Origin: Vanessa cardui
Taxonomy: Eukaryota > Arthropoda > Insecta > Lepidoptera > Nymphalidae
Length of the DNA stretch: 64,000 nt
Reading direction: 5' to 3'
Assembly (NCBI RefSeq): GCF_905220365.1
Contig: NC_061124.1
Coordinates: 6,078,501 to 6,142,500, forward strand
In this document: positions 13,101-28,100 of the stretch, in pieces
How positions within the stretch are numbered: position 1 is the first letter of the stretch
Layout of the letters: every line of letters begins with the position of its first letter
The notes under the pieces: model-generated
The model's database searches: none
What the model saw: the letters and a program-made list of their open reading frames with translations, nothing else
Told to the model about the DNA's origin: nothing
Made by a program: the position numbers and the translations under genes

Positions 13101-16100
13101 CGTATTTCGACAAAAGGGATTCCTGGGAGAGTTATGTAAGACGTAAAGAGGCGCTTTTATTTTTACTGATGCAGTCTGAAGACTAACCGATTCAACTGGC
13201 TGAAAAATTTAAAAGACTTTCTAAAAATGGATACCTATTTGACCTACATCGGATATAAAATGGAATCTTTAATATATGTATATCTTAAAACGTATTTTTA
13301 CGTATGCAATTTATTCTTAATTTATTAAAAATCGTAAATATTTTCTCGTTTTATAATTATTAATATACATCTTGTACATAATATAGAAGCATCATTTTAC
13401 AGTGAATACTGTTTTTTGAAATTCATTATTTCACAGCGCAAGGTAGACAAATTTATTTTGTATTTTAAATATCGAAACAAAACACATTCGAAACGAAAGC
13501 ATATCGCTAGTTTTGTTGTTTTTTAATCCTGGGAATAACGCGTTACGCTAGTTTTTTTTTTCTCTTTTTTTGAACACCTACAAGCCAGTGAACGCAAAGG
13601 ACAAAGGATTTTAATTCTTTGTAACCAGCCTTATGTGAAAGGCATGTGTATTTGCGTTATGCATTAGTGACAAATAAATACAAAAATAGTAACCACGTAG
13701 TCATATTTTTTTCTATTTATTAAAGTACGCGTTACTTGGTGGAAGGGCTTTGTGCAAGCCCGTGAGTAGGTTCCACCCAATCATCAGATATTCTACCGCC
13801 AAACAACACTTGGTATTATGGTTTTCCATTTTGAAGGGTAAGTGAGCCAGTGTAACAACAGGCACAAGGGACAGCGCTCTTGTCTATGGGCGGTGGAGAC
13901 CACTTACCATAAAGTGACCCTAATGCTCGTCCTCCAACCAATAGCATAAAAAAAGTCTCTAATCCCATGAAGAAGGCCTAAACTTTACCCCGTCAACCTG
14001 CAAAGCTGCATAACTTTACCCGATAAAAGCAGTTTTTTCAAGCTCTGTTTACCAGAGAGCAGAAGTCGAAAAATAAACAATATATAATCGAATAATAATC
14101 TCAGAAGTAATATTATTTGGTAAAACATTTTAGTGACGTTTGATCTTTCATTGTTAAGGGCAAGTCCTGTGTAACTTGATAGTTACTAGATATTCAGGGG
14201 TATTAAAGCTAATCCGCTTACGTCAATGCTCGTTTATGTACACATAGCTAACGAAAAGGATTTACGGATTTGATAAATACTTTTTTATATACTTTTATTT
14301 ATAATAAGAATATTATTTAATAACCTTTTGTATAATATGGTACAAATAGTTAACAATAATTTGGAAAGTTTAAACAATTAAATGATTATAATTGACCATG
14401 TAACTATAATGTGCACAAGATAGTTTCATTGTTCAAAAAAAGAAGCAAAAAGCTTTTACAAAAGTTTTCCTTTCAATTAACAAGATTAAATTAAATACAA
14501 AAGGTTGTACTTTTTACAAATGAAAAATCAATAATATTAACTTAATTGCATGAAAATTACGAGCTTTTTTTGAACAGAATACTTCAACCAAGCGGTACAT
14601 TTGGATATATAAAATCATATCGCAATCTGAAGTGAAATAAAACATAGCACAGAAAGAGTCGTAAAGAATCTAAGACTAATTTATTACCACAAATTTGCAT
14701 GAGAAAAATGAGATGAATTCACTAAAGGCATTTACGAGCGAATGCTTTTAAATAACGCAGAACACATCATTCTTATTAAATCGCGACTAAAAACTCTTTT
14801 CCTATACAAAATGTTACTGAGCCTTTTGAATATCTCACAGCAACAATAAAGACTGAACACGTATAGCGAAATAGCCATGAGGTGTGAACTACCCCCCACG
14901 GTTTGTCATTCGAAACATTGGTGTCTTAATGAAAACGCCGCGCCTCAAGCCCTTACTAATGATGACAGATCTGAAAGGAACTCGTAGCCTTCCCTTCAAG
15001 CCTCTCGTTACATGAACTGAGCATCTCATTATTCTCACGCCGAGAACCCCATTTTTCGTGTCGAAATGTCTAAAAAATATTCATCGCATTACCAATGCGA
15101 CGATCTCGTTTAATGGCGGGTATTTCACAGTTTAAGCATTATTTTATAGTTATCTACAACTCTTTATCTTGTCCAGGAACGTGTCATGATATATTAGAAC
15201 TATCAGCCAACCAAATCCCTTCATCTATATTTCTATATTATTAATAGTATTAATGAGAAAGTAGCTCTGTCTGTTAGTGTGTCTGTGTGTCTGTCTGTCG
15301 CTCTTTCACGACCAAACCGCTAGACTGAATTTGATGAATTTTAGTATGAAGCACCAGAACTTGAACTCCAAGAAAGGACAAGGCATCTTTTTTGCCTACC
15401 ACAACCACCACCCTAAAACGAGCGAAGGCTGTATGAGCTGTGAGCGACTACTAGTAAAGAATATATAAACTTCAACAAAATAACATCGTACACAAATTAT
15501 AAGATAATTTTAGGTTATAAATATATCATAAAATAATATTATAATATAAATGATATGAACGAATATTTTGAGAGCAATGACCCAACTAATGTCAAATATA
15601 CAAAGAAATTGAAAAGAAAAACAAGCTATTAATCGAAAACGAGGTGATTTTGTATTATTAGCCCTTCGTGCTTCGTACAAAATTAAACTTGTAAGTATAA
15701 ACCATAAAGTAATCATACAAAATTGCAAAACAAGAGAATTCACAATTTTCTCGTTCAGTTTATTTCAAAGTCGACTTTTTCATTAATATTTCAGGCGGAT
15801 AAGCAGTGTCTCTGTAATATCCGACACTGGATTTTTATTTGTTCTCCACAATTTTAACTTTTCAGATAAAAATGTTCCTATTTTCACAGCGAGCTAATAT
15901 TATACGGATGAAATTTTAAATGTGACCAGTGAACATAACGAATGAATGATTTTGTTGTTTTATAAAATTACAAATAATTATCCTTATAAGCTTCGTGAAC
16001 ATTATTAGCTGAAAATACGACTTGAAAAAATTGTCAGAATATTCGCTTTATATAAAATCGCTTATGCTGTTGTATACCAATGAACTTAAGATTACATTGA

Positions 16101-19100
16101 ATTCAACTTAAAAATAATCGTCAAAATCTGTTCAAAAAAATTGAGATACTGAGATATATTTTTTTTAATATATATTACCAAAATAGTACATAAGAAAATC
16201 AGTCATTCTGTTTCCAACCTGTGAAAAAAGTGCTACTTCTACTGATTTAATTATCATAGAAATAATAAAATATAAAACAACATTTCTTTAACTTTCAACT
16301 GGAATTCAATTTAGACGATACAGCCACTTCAAAAGAGGGCACTTAAGAATTAAAACAACCAGATCTAATGTATTTTAATTTTTTTTTTAAATAAATTCTA
16401 AGAAATATATTTGAAATTGTTTATCGAAGTCCCTTGCATTGTTAGGTAAGTTTATTTATAGTCGATCAATGTTCATACTTATAGAGCTTCCGTCAATTGA
16501 AAACAGCTACGAAAACCGTGCATTGTGTTATTGTATCAGACATCCATACCGTAAACACTAAACTAATTATTAACCTATAAACCGTTTAACAATCGATAGC
16601 GAAGCCACAAATAATACTAAAGGCTACGAGAGATTAAAACAAAACATAAAAAAACGCTCGTATAAAAACCACTAACCCCAATATGCTAATCTATTAATTC
16701 ATTAAAAACAATTTCTTTCGGTTGTTGTTTTAAAATAAATCCTTTTGAAACTCAGTAAATATTAGACGATGATTGAGAGTTGAAAGCGAGCTGAGTACAA
16801 GAACAAAACAATCGAATCCATGATTCACTATCGGCTAACCCCAACGCACAACGTTTACAATATACGAACACAAACAAAAATTTTAATAGCACAAGCTCGG
16901 GGAAGCGTTTTCATTTAATCGTTACACCCGACCTTGTTCGAAAGACAATGTTACAATGGACACGCACGATCAAACAGGCAATGTTAAATTGATCGGTTTA
17001 TATTTATAAAACGTTAAGTTGTTGCTAATTGCTAATTTATAATAAAAACAAATACATCGAAAATTCAGATATTTTTTAGTGTAACGAAACTCTTCGAATA
17101 TAATAATTAAAGTATGTTCGAAAAATCTTTTATGATATAGATTATAATGTATAATGTAGATTAAAAAATGGTGCTCAAAGATATGTATGCATTAAATAAC
17201 AATAGCAATTCCAATTGAAATAGGGCTCTGGACTGAAATAATGCTCGTGGAGGTTAGGGATTTCCGCCCCAGCTTTAACCCTACGGATGCCGATGTAATA
17301 ACCTTAGATCAATCGCCCTGAACGTCTTACTGTATTTTAAATAAAGAACATAAGTTTGATTATATGTTCAGATTCTTGAGAATTATTTTAATGTTGCATG
17401 AATATATGTTCTTACATGAATTATGAAATTATAACGTAAGGACTGGTGGCCACATGTCACAAAAACAATTCATTGACTTCGCAATAGTCCAGATGCTCGC
17501 GAGGTTATTGCCTTATGCTTAAGACTAAAAAGTTCCCATAACATTTACGATGAAATAATATAACTAATTATTACTAAATTCGAATATCTTACCAGTTATG
17601 TTGCAAGAAGCATTTCCAGGAACAATCAATTTTACTAACGAACTTCATATGATTTATTTCAATTTTATATTCGACTAAAAACGACTATAAGTCTACTTTG
17701 GTATAAAAAAGATTTACAAGCACCGTTACATTTATTAAAAGTCTGCAGCGAAGCGAAGACACATAGCAAGGCAACACTGATTATTATACACTATTTACGA
17801 CTACAAAATTATTATCAGAGCTCTATTAAATATTTTAGCAAATTATTTATGTCCGTTTAACTTCCCGCTTACAGCATCAAGCGACTCAAGGCACAGAGCA
17901 AGTTACGATCCGGTACAACACCTACAGAACACTTATTAACACCAACGAGCCATCCGCCGATTCACAGCCCAGGATTCACGAGGGGGCGCGATCTTTTCTC
18001 GTCAAGTCTTTGTTAAGCGCGGTCCAGATCAGCGGCGCCAGCTGTGATCGGTGAGTTCGAGCGTGCGTCTGGCGACGGAACGATCGATGCCGGTAACAGA
18101 TTTACATTTTCCGTAGAGAAAATCGGGAAAGTTTGTCACGTGCGTGGTAAAAGCGCGGGCGGTACGGCGCGCCCGCACGCCCGTACTGCGCGGCGGTGAG
18201 TGCCGCCCGCCCTGCCCGCGCTGCCGTCCTTGCCGTCCGGCAGAGTACGAAATAACGCATAACAACTAAGTACTACACTTTTACATTTTATACTTTATGA
18301 TCAACGTTTATAGTTTAATTTTAATAAATTCGTTGTGTTTTTTTCTTTCAAAATAACGTTAAATTTATAATTATATTATAACTGTGTCAAAAGATTTTGG
18401 CCTTGTACTTTCGATAAAAACAATTCAGATATAAGATAAAAGGTTATAAATATTTGACTCTAATGCTATAATATTATATTTGAATGCGGAGGAAGTTCGA
18501 TTTTAATACCGTGATCGTTAGGTCCCGAATGGTATGATGGTGTTGGGGGTGGTTAGGGTCGAGGCGTGGTAAATAGTTGCGCGCGGGGGACGGTGAAACG
18601 TAGGAGTATCGATTTTGGCCACCTCGCCCTCTCCCCTAACGCTGCGACAGTGTGAGTGCGCCATACGAGTCCTCACTGAGAGAACGTCGGTACACCACGG
18701 GTGTTCCAATACTAACAAACAATAATGTATAAAATTAACTTAAGACTGATTTTTCATTACTTTTATTTAGTATAAAAATGTGTATTTCATTGTACTCTCT
18801 CTTATAGTGCAGCATTATATATGTACGAGTTTATCGATTAATAAATTTTTTGGCAAATATCTTTTTATATAAAAATTAAAATCATTTTGTAATTAATTAT
18901 TACGCCCGTCGAATTATGTTCGAATTGATTAGAATTACATTTTTGGCACATATACAAATTCATTCAAAGAGCGTTGCCTTAATATCCGAAAGTTGGGGAG
19001 GGACGACCACTTGTGGATTTGAGTGATATAATTTTTTTGAATGACAAATATCGATCCAAGTTATTAACTTGAAAAGAAAATATTTGTAAAAATATACTAA

Positions 19101-22100
19101 TAAGTCTCATTAAGCCTGTATATAATAAATATGAACATATTGTAAATATAAATTAAAACAATTTATTAGAAACGTAACCCTAAAAGCGCAAACGTAACCC
19201 GTACGTTCCCATTACAGCAATGAATCTCATGCCTGCAGGGAGCATTTTAATTTGAACTGTAAAAAGGCTCACCGCTCGACGACCTGAGGCTCTTATTTAT
19301 TGTCTAGAATTATTGCATAATATATATAAATGTCTTATGAAATAAACTGTGTTTATATATTTACCTTTCTTCGAGCTGCTGAAAGTGAGACGGCTGCTGA
19401 TAATTCATCCGTCGTCCGTATATCGAAGCTCCACCTTCCGACATGTATCCGTCCATTATGTCATTATTCCTTGCACTGTCCATGTCGCTTACGTTAATTC
19501 TTCTAAGGCAGTCTCCGTCGGACATGTATCCGGAGGCAATTTCAAGATCACAGTAGTCAGGGTTAGAAAACCCAGGTCCGTAATTCATACGTTCACGCAG
19601 ATTCATGTTCTCTCGACCGAAATTAGCTTTAACGGTATTCGCATGATGTGGATACCCAGGAATGTTTTTTTGTGCTAAGCCGTTCGTCCTCATCGGTAAA
19701 GTCAAATGACTGTTATAACCTCGAAGTAAAGGTCTCATGGGTAACACGTTCATTAATGGATTTTCGTCTTCGCCGAGTGAGTTATCTCGACAATGCGAGG
19801 GAGTGCTAGAACGACTGTCGTTCTTATCATATTCTGTTAAAGTCCTATTCAGCTCAAAGGTAGGTTTCGGTCCTGATTTCTCAAAAACTCTCTTTTGAGC
19901 TGCTTCCTTCTCTGAAATTTCAGCTTCGTTTATAACATTATTAATGTATGTTGCATTCATATCCAACCTTTTGTTAGGAGTCAAATTACTACTTTTTGAT
20001 ACTTCAGACCCCGATTCGCTCGATGGACGGTATATGACGCTACCGTCACTGGAATTTGACTGCTGTCCTGTTGTACTATGAGTGGAATTTGAATGCGAAC
20101 TTTCTGACATCTGCGAAGTAGGATTTTGACTGCCAGAATTAAGCACAGGCATTGGAGATACTGCTAATGTTTGTTTTTGAGATACTTCTTTACTTAAATT
20201 AGACTGTTCTCTAGTGAACGGAAGAGCACTTACATTATTAGTGGAATTTAAACTAGAGTTGCTTTGTATTGGACTTAATTGACTATTTGTACTCTTACTT
20301 ATACCGTGTCTATCGTCTTTTGAAATTTTTGTGGTACCTTTGACTGCGGCTGTTGGTTTAGGTATTCCAGTTTGATTCTGTAATGGTTGCCCATTCGTTG
20401 GCGATGGTGACTGTGTTGGATTCGGTAAATGCTTTGTATTTTCATAAGTTTTACTATCTAAATTATGTTCTATGCGTTGATCACTTAGTTTCAATTGACT
20501 TCCAGAAAGTTTTGCCATTTTTGATTCAACTTTAGTCTTCGAACTTCTTGGATGATCGTCTATTTGGTTCAACCGCGTATTACTCACAGACTTAGGTGCT
20601 GCTAATTTAGACTCCTTATCCCGTGCTGGCAATTTTGGACTACTTTTCGATTTATCATTACTAGTTGACCTTATATTAGATTTATTTAAATTACTCGAAG
20701 CTTCTTTTACAGTTTTTGTATTAACTAACTTAGATTTCACATTTTTACCCGATCTATCTTTTAAGTTTTCATTTTGTTGTCTTATACTTTTTGGTCCTAC
20801 TAAATTCGAGGATTTGATATGTGTATTTGTGGTATTTGCAGATTCGTTAAGGCTTAAACTTGAGTCAGACCTCTCACTCTTCGCAGAAGAAAACCCACTG
20901 GAGGAACTAGTGCGTTTAGATACTGCTGTACTTTTATTGTTCTGTTTCTCACTACTTATTTTGTCTTGTTTGAATAGTTTTAACTTATCAAGCATCGACT
21001 GCTTTGTGGGGGTGCCATTTTGACTGTTACCAGTTTGCGAGTGTTGTTGAGGCTGAGATAAAGTCGATGGAATTTTACTACCGGGTGCAAGAAGTGACGA
21101 GTTTGGCCTTGATCTGAAACAAGCAAAACATTATTTTAAATAAAATACGATAGTACACGATAAAATTTGATTAAAAAGTAATCTTTACTCTTTATATTTT
21201 GTTTCACAATTTTGAGTTGAAGCTCATTTATTTTATTAAAAAATCTCTATTGAATTTGTTTCTTTTTTTATTTGATTTCATAACATCAGTATAATAAATA
21301 AAATAACAAACCCAGATGACGACGCTGGTGCTCGCGGTATAAAACTGACTGCTCCTTGACCGAGAGGACTTGTTGATCGACTAGAGCTCGCCGAGAGACC
21401 ACTTTTGCCTAAAAGTAAACAAAATATGTTAAGATGACTTCATATCAATACAATTTGAAAGGTTATCTCTTGTTTAAATATTTATCTTTACTCTGTCAAT
21501 TAGTGAGATAAAAAGTTTTGTACATTTTTAAATCGACACGGGTGGCACTCGCCGCGTTCGTAACACACTGATTAGCTAGGTTACCGAAAACACAACAATT
21601 ATCATGATTCGTGATCAGTTATATTTTGACCTACAGTATCCCCTCTGTCACATGCAAAATATTCAATAAAAAGGGTGCCAGCTGACCATAAGGGGCCTTA
21701 TAAAGTTGGCTGACGATATTGATCGGTTCAATGTTGAAAAAGTAATAATAAGCTGACGTCATGCATACACGTATTATGGGAACAGCACAGACAAAACATA
21801 ACCATCAATATTGCATATATTGATTTTCTTATTCTTATTATTTTCATGTAACATACATCATATATATAATAAACAAACATATTTGATACCTAAGTCTTAC
21901 ATAAGATGTCAAAATTTTCATAGTCATTATAACATGGAGCGGACGTAATGAGAGCCAGGAATTAAAAGATAATCAAAGTATAAAATAATATTTAAAATAT
22001 TATATCATAATTAAAATATAAAATTGAAATATAATTCTTACAATAACAAAAGCTGTATATTAAATATAAGCCCAAATATCGCAAATTATAATTCAATAAA

Positions 22101-25100
22101 TACGTAAAATATATCTTTAACGTTTTAATAAGTTCTACATTCATAAAAAAACTATTCCATTAATGATGTGTATAATTACGGCAATTTTAGGTAGACTATG
22201 GCATAAATACATACAAACACATCAAAGATAATTAACGTATCTACATATATAGCTGGAAGTGACCACTTTCAAATGGGTGATGGACTTCTGTCTTTGTTCC
22301 ATAATAAATGTATGAATTAAAGATTGTCTGCCAATTCGGTTTTGAATATAATGACGTATGTGACATCATAAGTAGACATGTCTTTATACGTTTTGAATTT
22401 GAAATGCATTGATATGATACTTTTAAAAAGTAGATAACTAATTAATTTCTTGAATTAATATACGGGCCATCTGAAAATCAGTGTTGTGCATTAGCACAGC
22501 TTATACTGAGATGAATCCCTTGCTACACTGTGTTCTTTAAATTTAATTATTTTCTTCTGTATATACATTGTAATGTATGTGTGTAGCAAAATAAATGGTT
22601 AAATTATATTATAATTGTATTGTATAAAGTACTCTGAGCACTTATTTTGATATGCCTAAATAATATGAGTAATTTGAGTAATTTAATTTAATAGTAATTT
22701 AAATTTAATTTTAAGTTAGTTTGACGAATAATTATTAATAAATATAATTATTAAATCATGTTTATACGATTTTTAGTACATATTAAAATTATTACATATA
22801 ATTTAGAACACAAAAGAAATGCCATCAAAATTGTATTGTACTTTTTCAAACACCTTTAAGTGCTGGAAAAGTCGAATAAATACTTTTTGATATATATAAA
22901 AATATAAATATAACCACATATTAAATAGAATCAGCATTGCACCAAGCGCATTTATCTCTGGTATCCGGCCATCTTGCTCATTGCAAATATATTTTACCGC
23001 AAAACCAAGATCTTTTGTTCTCACACTATCTTTAAAGCTATTCGTATAATTTCAAGAAAAATAATGTTATTTTAAAAACGTCGTTTGGAAATGTGTTGAA
23101 AAATATCCAGTCCTTTAAATAAATAAATATTGGACAACATCACATACATTACTCTATAAGATCCCTATGTAAGTAGCTAAAGCACTTATGTAATGGAAAA
23201 TCAAAAGTAACGACGGTACGACAAATACCCAGAAGCAAGACAGCATAGAAAACTAATGAACTTTTTCTAAATCGACTCTGCGGGAATCGAACCCAAAACC
23301 TCGGAGTGGAAACCGGTGTACACACTACTCGACCACGGAGGTCGTTTATTATATTAAAGATTATGAGATACTCTATGATATGCATATACCTTATTTGAAT
23401 CAGGTACATAAATAACTAACTATATTTTTAGTATTATAAAAATTTCAGGCGATAATAAGTTATAGACGTTATCTGTAATTGTTTGTACATCGAATTTGAA
23501 ATGTTATGTCATAGCTTGTCATATTCCCGTCTCCCAACTCATTACTCGTAAACCGTAACTCTAGTGATAATATGATACACGCGATATTATAATATTATCT
23601 GTATATTTATGTATATAATAAATTTTCATAGAATGATATTTAATTACATAATCACGGCTGAACAAATATAAGGAGAAATAGAATTAATTAATCGTCGTGT
23701 TTTAAGAAATCCTTATCTCTAGTGGTTAGTAACAAACATTTTTTTGACAAATGATACACCTAATAGTAGGTGTTCACCACGCTAAAAAAATTATTCCTAA
23801 CATCGTGTCATACAATGCGCCATCAATTTAAGGAGCTGAGATGTTACACTGAATCACCTTTCAAAAGGGAACACAACTTTACTAAGTTTTACTGTTTGGC
23901 AGCACAATATCTGATGCTAGCACGAGGCCCTACCACCAAGCAATGCTGTTAAATCTGATGATCAAACCTCATCACTCTTCGGTTATCACTTATTATCAAT
24001 CCTGTCTGATAATTTATAATCCCATCCAAACATATTATTTAATACAAGATTATATAGATGACATAAGGGTGTGGAACTAATACTCGTTGACGTCTAGGGT
24101 ATATTATATACATACTGTATATATGTATAATTGTATTTACCTAACATAAAATTCTATCTTAAATGATGGAAGAGACTAACTGATTTTTTTTACGGTTTTT
24201 CAAAGGAATTTCAAAGATCTTAGCTCCACTTAATATAATTTTGTAAAATAAAAATACAAAAGTTCTTATTACATGTAGTTGACTATGTAAAGGAGAAAAT
24301 GAAATAACTACTTTTATTGTATTATAAGAATACATTATGTATTTACTAATAATTCTAGTGACACACACACGCATAACTGACAAAAAATACATCTATAAAG
24401 TTAAAAGTAAATTAATCATTGCAAATCAGATATAATTCAGTAATCCGTTCCAGGACGGAGCTGTTATTTCTAGGTACCTTTATATCATGAGCTCTCAACA
24501 ATAACAGATACATATAAAGTATATATAGCTTAATCACTGGCTTCGAACAAAGTTAGCCCTTAAAGCTTAACGAAAGGATCTTATTATTCCGAGGACGGAT
24601 TAGACAACATACAAGTATTATATTAATGTATTCAACACATTTCATAAGGGATATTATTCAACGAGAGCTATGTGTTTGTCGCCCGCGGTTTGTTGTCAGG
24701 TGTTAGGCATAAAATCTAGTCTTTGTCTTCCTTTGGAGTTCAAGCTTGCTTTATACAAAATTTTATCAAATTCGGTTTATTGATTTAGCCTTGAAAGAGC
24801 AACTGACGTATAGACAGACACAAAGAGTAATATAGATCGTGAACTTTTAGACTAATAAATATATATTGTAAATTTAACAAAAAGCATGCCGGTTCTTTAC
24901 AGTTATTTTTACCCGACCATATATACATTGCTTATGCTAAATAATCGTCGCAAATTTGGCCATGAAATCTAATTAACGATAATGTATACAAGAGCTGCGA
25001 TGGTCCAGTAGTAAGTAGATTCCGGAAGTAACTTCATTGCAACACCTCTGAATTTTCATGCTTCACGTCACATTTTATAATTCAGCTCGCGAAATAAAGG

Positions 25101-28100
25101 GTAACGATTCGATCGCTGAATAAGATACAATCCTCCTTAAAAAGAAAAGGAGTGCTGAGCCCAATAGTGCCACTATGCCATTAACTGACTGTTAAATTAC
25201 TTTTATGTATTGCATATATACATTGGTTTCGTATCACGTGATCTTTTTTCATATCATCTAGAATTCTAGTTTCAGAAGGATGTTCCACGTCACGAGAGCG
25301 AATAATTTCAATCAAGCGCGCACATTACATCCGCTTATTCGCCGATCCATCACTTTAACAACATACATCCACTTGTGTACATATATAATACACAATGAAA
25401 CCCAATTAGGATAGACCAAATGTATGTTTTAAGCTTACAATTACTAAAATTGCAAATCGCTCTATACTTAAAGTAAGTTTACATTAAACATAATCAATTA
25501 TTTTTTAAAGGAATATACGAGCCAATAATTTTAGTTGATGTATGTTTCATACAAAAAAAAATCGTTCAAAGGTTACTTGAGTATCAATTGTGAAAGGTAC
25601 TGTAAAAATGTGTAATAAGTTCGCTAATTATTAGTAAGTTAGTTAGTATTATGTTAACGCACTTAATTGAGTATAATTGTAAGTGAGCAAGGAATTTGTC
25701 TGGAGAAAACGGTGAATCATCGTTACCAACTCGAATTGAATGGCCTATATAAACAAAAGAAAGAAACCGTTTCTCTTTAGAAAACTTTTTAAATTAAGAA
25801 TACGAAATATAAAAAGAAATTATAACAACAAAAAGTTCATAAAACCGAAATTACTTTTAATTACTATTAATCAAACTTTGGAAATTATTTCAAAATAGAT
25901 TAATATTTTTTAAACAGTAAGTACGTACTAACGAAATCATTTCAAATAGTAAGAAACAAAAGAATAAAGCTTTTAAAGTAAAACTAATCACACTCACACA
26001 TATATACAATTAAAATGATAACGTATTTATAACATAAGTTTAATACGAACCGACGTTCATTATTATCCACACATGCTTTTATCTAAAAATAAACTTACAA
26101 TAAACTTATCTGTACGATCAGGAAAGCAATCGTCATTACCACCACACAATCAATATTCAAACTGTTCCATTTTTATTTTAATCATAATCATTAACTGTTC
26201 CATTTTTGTTTTATTATTTTAATCATAATGTGATTTTACGATACATTTGTTATAACACACGAGATAAAGGACGACACTATCATTTAAACTTCACATTTAA
26301 CGTTTGAAATTCGAATTGATTAAATCGTTAGCTATACGAGAGCGCCCTCGTCGAGAAGTGCACATTGACTGACATTGCATCTGACCAGTCTACACGATCA
26401 TAGGAACGATGAACGAATCTTAAGATTGTCATTCTGTTCACGGGAATCATAGTTCACATATTGTCGTACCAGTGACGAATTAAGCGTTCAATGGTCAATG
26501 ATAAATATGAGGTTCTTGTGAAAACCATGGAAGAGGATTTTGACAAATATTCCACAATTAGCGACCCGCCTCGACTCCGCACGGAATAAATAAACTACAT
26601 AATTTCTTCATAATTTGAAGGTGTCCAATAGTGTAGTACATTATTTTGATGTTCAAAGAAAAAGTTTTTATTTACGACATCATATTAGAAATCATAGAAT
26701 GATCAGTATTTCTCAATTTTATTGTCCATGTATTATATATATAAACTTCCCCTTGAATCACTCTATATTAAAAAAAAAAACACAACAACATTCTTTGTGT
26801 AGTTTTAAAGATCTAAGTATACACAGGGAGAGACAGCAGCGGTAGGCGACTTAGTTTTATACTATGTAATGATTATTGTAGTACATCAATTAAAACATCC
26901 TAAAATTATGTGTATATTACATTAATACTAATTAATACAGGACGTACGTTCATCTTAGCTGAAGGTCGAACGTGCATCCACCCATCCCAAAAATTTCAAC
27001 ATGGCGGAATGATATCTAAATACATATCCTAAACAAGAACCTTTTAATATAAGATATTCCATTCGTAATTTCACCTTATTTAACTAGAATATAAACTAGA
27101 GGTTAATGTTTTAGTACGGAGTCGTTTCCTGACGGTAAAAAGAAAATTACAGCAATAATTTATTCATAAACTATAAAAAATAATAACTCCTAATCACTAA
27201 TATGAAATGACCTCTAATACTAGGTACATAAAGTACTACTATATGCAATAAGGATTATCACAATTTATATAGACTTGATATAGTGTTAGCTCTCTCCTTC
27301 AGTGAGGAACGTTCTTGGCTAAAGTGAATAAAAGTTTAGGTATGTTCCCAATCTCCTTTCAATTTAAGTGGTCTCTGCGAAGCGCTACTTTACGGCTAAT
27401 AAATGAAATAATCGACGTCCGATACCGAACCCTCCCAACAATACCTAATTCCCTGACGCTATTTAGAAGATTACAGTAATCATTTATTCATAAACGTTAA
27501 AAAATCAATCCAAATCTAGGACGCACTGCTATTGTTCCTTTGATATATGTATTACTGGTAACAATTGGCGTATAAAGCCTATATTACACATATAACATCT
27601 ATTTTGTGTTACAAGAAATAAAGCATAAAAATATCGAAAAATAAGCTGTTTCTACATCGTTATTGTATAAATGAGTTTAATAAAAATATTGGTCAAATGG
27701 TATGTGACAGCTTTTTCAATACTGGCTTATGGCTTTTTTTTACTCGAACATAATGAGGCACACTGTTTTTGGGGGGTATAACTATTAAATATATGTGGTA
27801 ACTCACGCGTACGCAGACCAAACACTTTTATACACTAACACTACTATATCATAATACTATATATATAACTTTCTATAAACTTGAAGTAAAGAAAAAATAC
27901 TATTGTAAGAGAATGACATACTAAGACAACGCCGAAATATCTTTCACAGTTCCCTTTTTTCACAAAACGTATTTAATTAAAATATCACGTGATCGATTAT
28001 CATTTATGTAATGAGATGACAATCAAGTAGTATCTTATAAAATAAAACCATGTTAAGAGGTCGTCTCCAGCCACCGGAAGTTGATAATGGGTCCCTTGTC

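Noticed and set aside
12995..13186. 63-codon plus-strand open frame
   Set aside because: It is short, and I recognise no homology, promoter or splice context. It is probably chance.
19349..19678. 109-codon plus-strand frame opposite exon 4
   Set aside because: It is antisense shadow of a well supported sick exon.
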